IMG/VR virus record: IMGVR_UViG_3300045950_000104
Coordinates: 1 to 27,165 of that record
Source: a virus
Strand: one strand, 5' to 3'
Length of the DNA: 27,165 nt
The position numbers were made by a program, and so were the translations under genes. Below, piece by piece: positions 1 through 8,013 of this stretch (the first letter of the stretch is position 1; each line of letters starts with the position of its first letter). The notes beneath the pieces are model-generated. The model searched no databases. It saw only the letters and a list, made by a program, of their open reading frames with translations, and was not told where the DNA came from.

Positions 1-79
1 TCGCCGCCGGGAGCGTCGAGATCTCGGAGGTCGCCGAGACGGTGGCGCCGTCCGCCTTGTTGTCGTAGCCGATGTGCAT
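1..79 (-). CDS. Phage tail-tip/structural protein, N-terminal fragment
   Basis: An ATG at 79 directly follows the TAG stop (80-82) of the upstream tail gene and opens a frame that runs off the left edge of the window. Only 26 residues are visible, beginning MHIGYDNKADGATVSA. I infer a virion protein of the tail-tip region from its place after the tape measure and the large tail protein. The fragment is too short to assign a domain. The stop-start junction without a gap suggests translational coupling with the preceding gene. Confidence 0.6.
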   Translation of the reverse strand, partial: MHIGYDNKADGATVSATSEISTLPAA

Positions 80-1744
80 CTACACGAGCACCCAGAGATC
101 GACCCACGCTCGCGTAATGCGCTGCGCGAGCACGCGGCCGTCGCGCCCTTCGGCAAGCCCGAAGCGCCGGTGCTTGAGCGTCACGATGTCGCCCAGCTCA
201 CGCGCAAGCCCCTCGGCGCTGACCTTGACGCGGAAGAATCGCCGCTGATCGCTCGACCAGAGAGCGAAGAGCCGCTGCCGCTCGGTGTCGGCGTCCGCGC
301 TCTGAGCGTAGAGGCTCTCGAGCTGCGCATACTCGCGCGCGAGCAGATGCCGGCTCTTGATCGAGGCATCCTCCTGCGCCGAGACGCGCACCGGCTCCGC
401 GGCGAACGTGCGGCGCGCGGCGCTCACCGAGGCCGCGAGATCGGTCTGCACCGTCCAGTTCCGCTGCCAGGCGACCGCGACGCGCCAGGCGATCGGCTCG
501 ATGCCGGCGGGGAGCGGCTCCTCCTCGATCTCCAGGATCTGCGACTCGTCGTAGGTCGCGACCGAGGCGCGGTTCGCAGCGGCGACGACCGCCACGCTGA
601 ACGCCGCGCGCCTGTTGAAGCCGCCGAAGGCGCCCACGCCGGCGAGCAGCTCGTCGACCAGCTCCGCGATCAAGCGGCTCTCGGTGCCGGTCCAGATCCC
701 GACCTCGGCGGGCGCATCGGAATTGAGGTTCACGAACGAGGCCGGGTCGATCTCGTCCGTCGTCAGGCCCGCGATTGCGAGCAGCCGCAGCACGATGTCG
801 CCGGTCTTGTCGACGTACCCGGCCCCGCTCGCATCCAGCAGCGCGTCGCAGGTCACCGTGCCGGCGGGCGTGGCGCCGAGCTTGAAGGTGCCCGCGGCGG
901 CGTCCACCTGGTACTGGCCGGCCGCGGGCGCGCCGGCCACCTTGGTGAGCGAAACGCCGCGATCGTAGGCGGCCGGCACGTCGGAGATCGCGCCGTCGTT
1001 CACCTGGTAGATGAGGTTCGTCGCGTCCACGAGCGGCGGCGCGAGGTTGTAGACGTGCCCCCAGCCGCGGGGCTTGGGCTTGCCCTTCAGGTCCGCGCCG
1101 CCCTCGAGGCCGCCCGTTCCCGTGTAGATCGCCGCGTGCACCGGCACTTGCAGCTTCGCGATGCCGTCCGAGAGCGCGAGCTGCATCTCGGCAAGCCCAG
1201 GGCGCGCGGTCTCGGTGACGCCGGCGAACACCGTGCCGAAATCGGAGCGCTTGTCGGTCGGCGCGCCGAGGAGCAGCTTCACGCGACGGCCATCGAGCGC
1301 ATAGTCGCGCCGCAGGTTGTCGAGCGCGCCGTCGGCGTTCGCGAGCGCGACGCTCGCGCTCGTGCGCGCGAGGCCGCCGATGCCGCCGCGCCCGGCGATC
1401 CGGCGCTCGACGCGGATCTCGCTCTTGAGCCTCCCGTCGTACCAGGTGTTCGCCGGGGCGTCGCTCGAGCGCGAGGTGTAGCCGTGCGAGGAATAGCGCC
1501 GCGTCTCCACGCCGCCGGTGACACCCGCATCTGCGTCCCCGAACCCAAGCTCGCCGAACGCCGCGTCGCCGAAGGCGCTCGAGCGCGCCCCCGAGGAGGC
1601 GAGCGAAAAGGCGTCCAGCTCCAGCAGCCAGCAGCGCTCCGCGGCGGGCTTCGCGATGAACGTCTCCCACGCCGCCGGGTCGAGCTGGATGCTCGACGCA
1701 TCGCCGAAGGGGAGCACGCCGAACGATTCGTCGCCGAACATCAT
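80..1744 (-). CDS. Phage tail structural protein, tail-tip region (554 aa)
   Basis: The gene starts at ATG 1744, four bases after the tape measure stop, with a second in-frame ATG immediately behind. The first 75 residues are rich in short FGD/FGE motifs (FGDESFG, PFGDAS, AFGDAAFGELGFGDA), a low-complexity pattern suggestive of a structural module. The rest is a globular protein without obvious membrane segments; the stretch around LLLGAPTDKRSDFGTVFAGV resembles tail proteins that follow the tape measure in siphovirus-like Mu relatives. In such phages this position usually encodes distal tail or baseplate hub components. The exact role is inferred from gene order; I recognise no catalytic motif. 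Confidence 0.75.
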   Translation of the reverse strand: MMFGDESFGVLPFGDASSIQLDPAAWETFIAKPAAERCWLLELDAFSLASSGARSSAFGDAAFGELGFGDADAGVTGGVETRRYSSHGYTSRSSDAPANTWYDGRLKSEIRVERRIAGRGGIGGLARTSASVALANADGALDNLRRDYALDGRRVKLLLGAPTDKRSDFGTVFAGVTETARPGLAEMQLALSDGIAKLQVPVHAAIYTGTGGLEGGADLKGKPKPRGWGHVYNLAPPLVDATNLIYQVNDGAISDVPAAYDRGVSLTKVAGAPAAGQYQVDAAAGTFKLGATPAGTVTCDALLDASGAGYVDKTGDIVLRLLAIAGLTTDEIDPASFVNLNSDAPAEVGIWTGTESRLIAELVDELLAGVGAFGGFNRRAAFSVAVVAAANRASVATYDESQILEIEEEPLPAGIEPIAWRVAVAWQRNWTVQTDLAASVSAARRTFAAEPVRVSAQEDASIKSRHLLAREYAQLESLYAQSADADTERQRLFALWSSDQRRFFRVKVSAEGLARELGDIVTLKHRRFGLAEGRDGRVLAQRITRAWVDLWVLV

Positions 1745-1748
1745 GGTG

Positions 1749-4700
1749 TCATGCCGCGAGCGCCGTCTGCAGGCGCTGGATCTCCGATTTCACCTGGGCG
1801 AGGCCCTCCACCAGTTGCTTCGTCTGGCTGCGGATCTCGGCGATCTGGTCGGCGGCCGCGTCCCGGATCGTCGCCGGTACGCTGGCGACGATGTCGGCCT
1901 CGATCTCGCGCTGGTGCGCGAGGAGGTCGTTCAGCATCCGGTTCCCCTCCCGGAAAAGCTCCGCGAACTGCGGCCCCGAAGCGAACACCTCACGCCCGAT
2001 GCCGAGCGCCGATTGCAGCAGCTCGGGGAAGGCCTGCACCGCGGCGAGATCGCCGCCAAGCGCCCGCGCGTAGCCCTCGCCGAGGAACGCGCGCGCCGCG
2101 GCGAAGCGCTCGAGCGGCGCTTGCGATTCGGCCGTGGCGAGGCTCATGCGCGCGGCCTCGAGCGAGGAGATCCCGAGCTGCTGCGGCAGGCCCCGCACCG
2201 TGCCGCGCAGCTGCGCCTCGATCTGCGTCTGCTGGCCCGCGAGCTGCGCCGAGGCCTGGGCGGCCTGCCCGATCGCGGTGCCGAGCGCGCGCCACTGGGC
2301 GATCTTCTCGGCGTCCGCGCCGGCGTCGGCCGCGGCAAGGAACGCGCCGCGCCAGTCTTCCAGCGTCTTCACCCCCGTGCCGAGCTCGCGGCCGAGCGTC
2401 TCGACGCTTTGCCCGAGCTGCACCAGCCCGACCTGCGCCATCGGGACGCCCGATCGCAGCACCCCAAGCTCCAGCTCGAATTGCTTCGCCTGCGCGATGA
2501 CCGGCTCGATGAACTGCCGGCCGATCTCCTCCGCCGTCGAATAGCCGCCCGTCGAGAGCGAACGCCCGAGGATCGGATCGAACACCGAGCGCGCCGCCGG
2601 GTGCAGCGCATTGAGACGGACGACGAGCTCGTCCAGGTAGCGCCGGTCCTCGGTAGTCCCCGGGTAGATCGCGTGCGGGCCGAGCTCCAGGCGCCCGCCC
2701 GCGCGACGCAGCGTGACGTAGGACGAGGCGTCCGGCGGCTTGCCCTCGTCGTCATCGCCGAAGAGGCCGAGGGCACCGAGCGCGAGCGCGCCGACGCCCA
2801 GCCAGGGCGCCACCGCTCCGAAGCCGCCGAGCGCCGCGGCCTCGAGGCCCGCACCCGCCACGCCTACCGTGCCCGACTCGATCAGCGCCGCGAGCTCGGC
2901 CGCCGGCATCGTCAGGCCAGTGCCGAGGCCGCCCAGGAAACCGACGCCGCCACCGCCGAAGAAGTTCGCCGCCGAGAGCGCGTTACTGGCGAGGTTTAAC
3001 CCGCCGCCGGCGTTCGCCACGCCCGGGAAAAGGCTGCCGGTGATGCCGCCGATCACGCTCGAGACCGCGCCGCCGACGAACTGCGCGACCGGCCGCACGA
3101 TCGGCTGGATGATCGGCGTGAGTACCGCTGTGTAGAACATCTCCTTCAGGCGGTTGAGGAAGTTGCGCGCTACCGACTCGCCACGTTCGAAGCCCGCGCG
3201 TAGCCCGCTCACGGTGGCGTCGGTGAGCGAGTGCTCGAGGTTGTCGGTAATCCGCTTCGCTTCCTGGAGCGCTTTCTTCTCCTGCTCAGCGACAACCGCG
3301 CGTTGCGCGCCCTCGTGGGTGTAGCGAGCGTTGTCCTCGAGCAGGCGCACGCGCTCCCGCAGCGCGGCGTTGTGGGCGTCGTCCTTGTCGCGCAACTCAT
3401 CGAGCGCCAGCGCCTCCTGTGCCGCCGCGAGCGCGGCTTCCGCACGCGCGGCCTTCACGCGGCCGAGTTCCGCGGTCGTGAGGCCGAGCTCCTGGTTGTG
3501 CTCGCGCAGCTTTTGATTCGTTTTTTCGAGCTGTTCGAGTTCCTTGAACTGGTGCTCGGCAGAGCGGTGGTAAGCCTGTGCCGCCTCCTTGGCGGCCTTC
3601 TCGAGCTTCTCTCGCTCGCGCACCTCTCTCTCGACAGCCGCCGCCGATGCAAACGCGGCGCGCGTAGCATCCATCTGCGCCGGCGTGACGTTTTTGACCA
3701 AGCCCTCGGCGTACAGGGCCTCGATTTCGGCGAGGCGCCGCTCCGCAGTGGTCAGCTTCTCAGTGCCCTCCAGGCGCGCCTCGTTCGCCGCCTGGAGCTG
3801 CGTCGCCTCCCTGATCAGCCGGTCGAAGTCCGAACCCTCTTTCCGCACCTTGGGTTCGCGCACCTCGAGCGACTTGAGCCCAGCCTCGTACTGGCGCCTG
3901 GCGGCCGCCTCGAACTCGGCCTTCTCGGTCGCGAGCTGCGCAAGCTGCCTCTGCTTTTCGGCGGGCTCGAGCGCTAGGCCCGCGACCTGCGTCATCCGTG
4001 CACCAAATGCCTCATCGAGCGCCTTCAGGCGCTGCTGATACTCCTCGAGCACCGTGGACGCGGTGCGCAGGCCCTTAGTAGCCTCCTCGATCGAGATACC
4101 AGGCCCGGGCGCGTTCGCCCACGCGAGCCGCGCGGCTTCTTCCTGGCGCGCTCTGATCGCGTTCTGCAGCCAGGCATAGCGCCAGCCCTCGGTCTCGCTC
4201 TCCGGGAAAATGCCCTGAGCGGGCAGCGCCGCAAGCCCGCGCTGGAACTGCCCGATCTCGGCACCGATCGCCTGGAGCCGCGTGCGCGCCAGCTGCGTCG
4301 GCGACGGGAGCGACTCGGCCGCCTCCTTGGCCTTCTTCGCGGCCTCCTCGGCGGCGCGCGCGCCATGCTCGGCGGCGGTGCCGAAGCCGAGCCATGCCGC
4401 GGTCGCCGTCCCGAGCATGGCAATGAGACCGATCGGCCCGCCGAACTTGCCGATCACGCCCGTGATCAGGCTGCTCACGCGCAGCTTGCGCTCTGCGACG
4501 CGTTCGAGTTCCTCGCCCAGCGTGGCGAGCGCTCCCGATGCGCGGCCGGTCTCCTGCGTTGCGGCCGCTTGGGTGGCTTGCCAGCGCAGCTCGCTCTCGA
4601 TCGTCTTGCCGAGGATTGTGTTGTAGGCGCCCTGGGTGCTCGTGATCTTGGCGACGTCTCGCCCGAGCTTGTCCACGTCGACGCCGGCCTGGCGGGCGCG

Positions 4701-4889
4701 CTCGATCAACGCGCGCAGGCTCTCGGACGCCTGGGTATGGCTGCGCGAGACCTCGCCGAGCGCACTCCCGGTCTTCTTCGCTTGCTCCTCGAGTCCCTTA
4801 AGCGCCTCGACGCCTTGCTTCGTTTCGCCGACGAGCCCCGAGCCATCCGCCTTGAGCCGGACCCCTACGTCGTAGTTCGCTTCAGGCAC
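1749..4889 (-). CDS. Tail length tape measure protein (1046 aa)
   Basis: This is the longest gene of the window. It starts at GTG 4889 and overlaps the end of the frameshifted chaperone reading frame by 8 bases. The protein is long and mostly helical, with coiled-coil stretches rich in A, E, Q, K and R (roughly residues 20-130 and 170-560), a hydrophobic segment at about 140-172 and a glycine/alanine-rich hydrophobic block at roughly 630-710 ending in GDDDEG. That layout, and its place after tail tube and chaperones, is typical of tape measure proteins, which set tail length and form the DNA ejection channel. With the usual rule of about 0.15 nm per residue, a tail of roughly 150-160 nm is expected. 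Confidence 0.93.
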   Translation of the reverse strand: MPEANYDVGVRLKADGSGLVGETKQGVEALKGLEEQAKKTGSALGEVSRSHTQASESLRALIERARQAGVDVDKLGRDVAKITSTQGAYNTILGKTIESELRWQATQAAATQETGRASGALATLGEELERVAERKLRVSSLITGVIGKFGGPIGLIAMLGTATAAWLGFGTAAEHGARAAEEAAKKAKEAAESLPSPTQLARTRLQAIGAEIGQFQRGLAALPAQGIFPESETEGWRYAWLQNAIRARQEEAARLAWANAPGPGISIEEATKGLRTASTVLEEYQQRLKALDEAFGARMTQVAGLALEPAEKQRQLAQLATEKAEFEAAARRQYEAGLKSLEVREPKVRKEGSDFDRLIREATQLQAANEARLEGTEKLTTAERRLAEIEALYAEGLVKNVTPAQMDATRAAFASAAAVEREVREREKLEKAAKEAAQAYHRSAEHQFKELEQLEKTNQKLREHNQELGLTTAELGRVKAARAEAALAAAQEALALDELRDKDDAHNAALRERVRLLEDNARYTHEGAQRAVVAEQEKKALQEAKRITDNLEHSLTDATVSGLRAGFERGESVARNFLNRLKEMFYTAVLTPIIQPIVRPVAQFVGGAVSSVIGGITGSLFPGVANAGGGLNLASNALSAANFFGGGGVGFLGGLGTGLTMPAAELAALIESGTVGVAGAGLEAAALGGFGAVAPWLGVGALALGALGLFGDDDEGKPPDASSYVTLRRAGGRLELGPHAIYPGTTEDRRYLDELVVRLNALHPAARSVFDPILGRSLSTGGYSTAEEIGRQFIEPVIAQAKQFELELGVLRSGVPMAQVGLVQLGQSVETLGRELGTGVKTLEDWRGAFLAAADAGADAEKIAQWRALGTAIGQAAQASAQLAGQQTQIEAQLRGTVRGLPQQLGISSLEAARMSLATAESQAPLERFAAARAFLGEGYARALGGDLAAVQAFPELLQSALGIGREVFASGPQFAELFREGNRMLNDLLAHQREIEADIVASVPATIRDAAADQIAEIRSQTKQLVEGLAQVKSEIQRLQTALAA

Positions 4890-5582
4890 GCGTCCTCGCG
4901 TTCAGTTCCTGCTTTGCCGCCAGCTCCATAACCCTGACCTTCTCGAAGAGTTCGCTGCGCTCGCGCCGCTTCACCCCGCGCATCCGCATCGCCGCCTCGA
5001 CGGCCGCGTAGTCGAGGCCGAGGTAGACGACACCGAAGCCCGCGGCGACGCGCCATTGCGTCGCCACGTCGCAGAAAAGGCGCACCGCCTCCACGTTCTC
5101 CGGCCACACCTCGAAGCGTTCCTCGTCCCCCGCTTCGTCAGCTTCCGCCGGCAGCTCGAGCCCGAAGCCGTCGAGATCCCGTTGCAGCTCGTCGTCATGC
5201 TCATCCTCGCCGCGCTCGGCCCGCCAGGTCGCGAACCAGCGCGCGGCCTCTACGAGTTTTTTCGTTCGGCCTTGCGCCCCTGGAAGGCCTCGTAATAGCC
5301 CTTCAAGAGGCCCACGCGGACGTAGCTGATCGAGAGGAGCTCGCGCTTCTTCTCGGGCGTGAACGGCACGTCGTCGGCGCCGTCCTCGGACTTGACGCGC
5401 TTCCACCCGGTCAGAACGTGCTCGAGCAGATCGCCGCCCGAGGTGACCAGCTCGTCGTGCTCCCCCTGATCGAGGATCTCGAATTCGGCGTCGAACACCT
5501 GGGCTTGAGTCTTCCCCTCGTCCATCGGGATCTGGACCGTCACCGGCCAGAGCACCGTTCGCTTCTTTGCGAGCTTGAACAC
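4882..5582 (-). CDS. Tail assembly chaperone, -1 frameshift fusion product (GT-like; DUF1799-type C-terminus)
   Basis: The -1 frame downstream of 5256 continues the chaperone frame and has no convincing start of its own. Slippage on A AAA AAC (5256-5262) joins residues 1-109 of the short chaperone to 124 residues beginning LVEAARWFATW, giving about 233 residues. The C-terminal part contains VATQWRVAAGFGVVYLGLDY followed by a short basic helix, matching my knowledge of DUF1799 proteins between tail tube and tape measure. In lambda the analogous G and G-T products bind the tape measure and recruit tail tube subunits. The frame ends at 4882, overlapping the tape measure start. The coordinates span both frames; a -1 shift occurs inside. 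Confidence 0.82.
5250..5582 (-). CDS. Tail assembly chaperone, short product (G-like, 110 aa)
   Basis: Translation starts at GTG 5582, chosen because GGAGGTGA lies seven bases upstream and no better start follows. The 110-residue product begins MFKLAKKRTVLWPV and ends in a basic tail GRKAERKNS just after the slippery site. It is the zero-frame product of a lambda G/GT-type pair: it sits between tail tube and tape measure, has the usual size, and its 3' end carries an in-register slippery heptamer. The role in tail assembly is inferred from this arrangement; the protein is not expected in the mature virion. Its ribosome site lies directly behind a terminator hairpin, so expression may depend on read-through. 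Confidence 0.85.
   Translation of the reverse strand: MFKLAKKRTVLWPVTVQIPMDEGKTQAQVFDAEFEILDQGEHDELVTSGGDLLEHVLTGWKRVKSEDGADDVPFTPEKKRELLSISYVRVGLLKGYYEAFQGRKAERKNS
5256..5262 (-). promoter_or_regulatory. Programmed -1 ribosomal frameshift site A AAA AAC
   Basis: On the minus strand the zero frame reads CGA AAA AAC TCG TAG, so the heptamer A AAA AAC is in the X XXY YYZ register needed for tandem -1 slippage. The zero-frame stop TAG lies one codon further on. The -1 frame is open for another 124 codons up to the tape measure start. A AAA AAC is a well-known slippery sequence, and tail chaperone genes are the standard phage location for it. Confidence 0.85.
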
Positions 5583-5595
5583 CTGTCTCACCTCC

Positions 5596-5630
5596 AAAAA
5601 AAGACGGGCAGCTTCTAAGGCTTGCCCGTC
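5596..5630 (-). terminator. Rho-independent terminator after the tail tube gene
   Basis: On the minus strand a perfect 8-bp stem (GACGGGCA pairing with TGCCCGTC, at 5623-5630 and 5603-5610) closes a 12-base loop and is followed by seven T residues (5602-5596). It lies about 100 bases behind the tail tube stop and just ahead of the chaperone ribosome site. It probably lowers transcription of downstream tail genes relative to the abundant tail tube gene. Confidence 0.85.
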
Positions 5631-5725
5631 GCGAAGCCCCGCCGTCGGCTTTGTTCTTGCTGTAGGTGCCGGTGCTCCGCACACGGGCGGCGGACCCGCG
5701 CGCGGAGGTTCCTTCTGCTACCGCG

Positions 5726-6658
5726 CTACTTCGTCGTGATGGACCACTCGTCGTTGCCCGCGCTTGAGGGCTGCAGGATCATGGCGAGCGACTTCATCGA
5801 GAGCATGTCCTCCGCGCCGATCGCCGGGCGCGTCAGCTGCACGTTCGCCGCGTCGAACACCACCTGGTTGGTCGCGGGGCCGTGCGTGATCGCAAGCGCC
5901 CCGAGCGTCTCGTTCTTGACGATCGTGTACCAGTCCTTGGTCGCGATCAGCTCGTCCTCCAGCCGCACCTGCCCGGTCGATTCGCGGTCGATCCAGCGGA
6001 TCGCCTCGCTGTTCGGCAGGTTGCGGTACACGAGGTTGTTGCCGAGCGTGACGCTCAGGTCGCCAAACTTGCCGGCGAAGCCATGCAGCGTCATCGGCGT
6101 GGTGTTGGCGTTGTTGACCGGCACGGGCTTCTTGAACGCGCTGAGCGTCGGCGCGGGCACCGCCTGGTCGAGCGGCCCGACGTACAAGCCCAGGAACCGG
6201 AACGCGTAGAACGGCGCCCGGTTGCGCGGCCAGTTGAGCGTGACATCGCCCAGGTTGCCGAGCACCTTGTGCAGCCGCCCGTCGAGCCAGAAGTACATCG
6301 AGCCGGAGCTGCCCGCACCCGGGTGCACCGGGGCGTACACGACCTTGACCGTGGCGGTGATCGTCTGCGAGCAGCCGCAGCACTTGAGGAGCGGGCCGTA
6401 GGCCGGGGCGACGTCCACCGTGCCGCTCCCCGCCATCTCGACCTCGAACGTCGTCTCCACGTGCTGGCCGGCGACAAGTTCGCCCAGGTGCCCCGAGTAA
6501 CCGGCGTCGAAGCTGCGCTTGTCGTAGAGCGCCTCGAGCGGCCGGATGCCGAAGTTGCGGACAAGCACCGCGTTCGCGGCCGCCGTCGGCCCCGCGTCGG
6601 TGCCGTACGTCGTCTCTTCCTTGAAGGCGACGACCTTGCGTCTCCAGCGCAGCGGCAT
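5726..6658 (-). CDS. Major tail tube protein (310 aa)
   Basis: The ATG at 6658 lies two bases after the preceding stop. The protein opens MPLRWRRKVVAFKEETTYGTD, and the motif KEETTYGTD near the N-terminus is typical of phage tail tube subunits. A CCGC cluster occurs near residue 94. Position between terminator/connector genes and the chaperone pair, together with a strong transcription terminator directly behind it, fits an abundant structural protein. No tail sheath gene precedes it, so the tail is expected to be non-contractile. Specific assignment rests on the N-terminal motif and gene order rather than on any catalytic residue. Confidence 0.85.
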   Translation of the reverse strand: MPLRWRRKVVAFKEETTYGTDAGPTAAANAVLVRNFGIRPLEALYDKRSFDAGYSGHLGELVAGQHVETTFEVEMAGSGTVDVAPAYGPLLKCCGCSQTITATVKVVYAPVHPGAGSSGSMYFWLDGRLHKVLGNLGDVTLNWPRNRAPFYAFRFLGLYVGPLDQAVPAPTLSAFKKPVPVNNANTTPMTLHGFAGKFGDLSVTLGNNLVYRNLPNSEAIRWIDRESTGQVRLEDELIATKDWYTIVKNETLGALAITHGPATNQVVFDAANVQLTRPAIGAEDMLSMKSLAMILQPSSAGNDEWSITTK

Positions 6659-6660
6659 CG

Positions 6661-6933
6661 TCAGACCCCTTTCCTAGTGCCCTTGGGCTCGGCCGCCGGC
6701 GCCGGGGCCGGCGCGGGCGTGGAGGCCTCGGCGGACGCCCAGGGCGCCGGGGCCGGCGCCGGCAGCGCGGGCTGTGGGTTCCCAGCGGGCTTTTCCTCGA
6801 TCGGCTTGCCCTGCGCGTCGCGCGGGCGATCACCCTCCGGGTGCGGCTTCGTCGCCTCCTCGACCCGGCGGCGTTCGCCCGTCGCCTTGTCCACCTCGTA
6901 GGTCCCGCCCTCGCCGTGGTGCTTGTCCGTCAT
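6661..6933 (-). CDS. Small Pro/Ala-rich phage protein (90 aa)
   Basis: ATG 6933 overlaps the previous stop (ATGA). The N-terminal half is highly charged (MTDKHHGEGGTYEVDKATGE), and the C-terminal half is a low-complexity run of A, P and E such as PAPAPAPWASAEASTPAPAP, expected to be disordered. The gene belongs to the tail operon between a terminator-like protein and the tail tube gene. I do not recognise a family. The coupled start and stop positions support it being translated. Confidence 0.7.
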   Translation of the reverse strand: MTDKHHGEGGTYEVDKATGERRRVEEATKPHPEGDRPRDAQGKPIEEKPAGNPQPALPAPAPAPWASAEASTPAPAPAPAAEPKGTRKGV

Positions 6934-7355
6934 GTCTTCCTCACGTAGTAGGCCGTCACGAATTCATCCAGCCACCACAGCACCCGATCGCGCAGGCGCA
7001 GCAGCCGCCCGCCCCCGTACTCGCACGGGTCGCGATCGGCGTCCGGCGCCCAGCCGAGGAGCGCCGTAATCACCGAATCGCGTAGCGGCGCAAGCTCGGT
7101 CTGCGCCTTCGCGCCGCTCGCGTCGCGCAGGTTCTGCACCGCGAGCGCCACGCCGAACCGGGAGACGACGCGCTGCGAGACGGCGTTCTCCAGCGTGTTC
7201 GCCTGTGCGGCATCGCGGAGAGGAATCACGAACGCCGCCGGCTCGATCTTGAGTGCCGCGAGTGCCTCCTCGAAGTCCGCCGCGCCTCCCACCTTCTTGA
7301 GCGCAGTGACCTGCGCGTCCAGACGCGCGATGATCGGATCGAGAGAAAGGTCCAT
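6930..7355 (-). CDS. Tail terminator-like protein (141 aa)
   Basis: The protein begins MDLSLDPIIARLDAQVTALK and includes GGAADFEEALAAL and PAAFVIPLRDAAQANTLEN, followed by RFGVALAVQNLRDASG, a pattern I associate with Gp37/tail-terminator-like proteins of Mu-type siphophages. Such proteins cap the tail tube and join it to the head. The size (141 residues) and position after the gp36-like connector agree. It overlaps the next gene by ATGA and starts three bases after the preceding stop. Function is inferred from family pattern and order. Confidence 0.75.
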   Translation of the reverse strand: MDLSLDPIIARLDAQVTALKKVGGAADFEEALAALKIEPAAFVIPLRDAAQANTLENAVSQRVVSRFGVALAVQNLRDASGAKAQTELAPLRDSVITALLGWAPDADRDPCEYGGGRLLRLRDRVLWWLDEFVTAYYVRKT

Positions 7356-7358
7356 TCA

Positions 7359-7808
7359 TCAGAGGACGTAGTCGTCGAGCGTGCCCTCGGTGCCCTTGGA
7401 GGGGCGTCCGACCTGGAAGACGCGGTCGCCCGCGTCGTGCGTCGGGAGATCCACCTGAGCAGGCTCCTGATTGGCGGCATCCACACCGATCGACACCTTG
7501 CCCGCGCCGACGTCCTTCAGGTACGCGACGGCGTCCTTGTAGCGCTGCGTGACGATCTCGGTGGCGCGGTCCTCGTACAGGAAATAGCGCGCGATGTCGC
7601 ACGCCAGGCGCTTCAGGATGAGCGGCGGCGAGGCGAGCGGGACGGTGTAGCGCACGGCGAGGTAGCCGTTGATCTCGTCGTCTGCGTCCTGGAGCGCCTT
7701 GCCGAGCACCGCGGTGTCGATCGTCGTGCCGTTCGTGCGGTCGGTGAGTTCGGCAAGCTCGGCCTGGCCGAAGCGATCCACCAGGTCCTGCTGGACGGCG
7801 TAGGTCAT
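7359..7808 (-). CDS. Mu gp36-like head-tail connector protein (DUF1320, 149 aa)
   Basis: The sequence MTYAVQQDLVDRFGQAELAEL followed by DADDEINGYLAVRYTVPL and LKRLACDIARYFLYEDRATE matches the DUF1320/Mu gp36 family, small helical proteins encoded directly after the capsid gene and thought to act as head-tail connectors. The segment AVAYLKDVGAGKVSIGVD is also characteristic. ATG 7808 follows the small 55-codon gene by 27 bases. It is the expected neighbour of the capsid and tail terminator genes. Confidence 0.88.
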   Translation of the reverse strand: MTYAVQQDLVDRFGQAELAELTDRTNGTTIDTAVLGKALQDADDEINGYLAVRYTVPLASPPLILKRLACDIARYFLYEDRATEIVTQRYKDAVAYLKDVGAGKVSIGVDAANQEPAQVDLPTHDAGDRVFQVGRPSKGTEGTLDDYVL

Positions 7809-7835
7809 CGGCGGTGCGCGCGGCGGCGGGCGGTG

Positions 7836-8003
7836 TTACTTCTTGCCGCCGCGCTCCTCGTCGGGCTTGGGCTCCGGCGCCTTGACCGTGTGGCCGACGA
7901 GGGAAGCCGCCTCGTCGTCCTCCAGCTCCACCCGCTTGCCGGGCGCGTAGTCCTTCCCGTTGTGGCGCAGCGGCGAGATCACTTCGTAGACTTTCCGGGC
8001 CAT
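7836..8003 (-). CDS. Small phage head-region protein (55 aa)
   Basis: A short frame from ATG 8003 to TAA 7836 encodes 55 residues beginning MARKVYEVISPLRHNGKDYA and ending in a lysine-rich tail. Its ribosome site AAGGAGG overlaps the capsid stop codon and lies five bases before the ATG, which supports the call. The sequence (PLRHNGKDYAPGKRVELEDDEAASLV) looks like the small SH3-like proteins often found between capsid and gp36-like genes. A structural role is possible; I know no demonstrated function. Confidence 0.78.
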   Translation of the reverse strand: MARKVYEVISPLRHNGKDYAPGKRVELEDDEAASLVGHTVKAPEPKPDEERGGKK

Positions 8004-8013
8004 CGATGCCTCC

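Noticed and set aside
74-2500. Long plus-strand open frame of 808 codons
   Set aside because: It is antisense to the tail and tape measure genes, arginine-rich with low complexity, and results from high GC in the third codon position.
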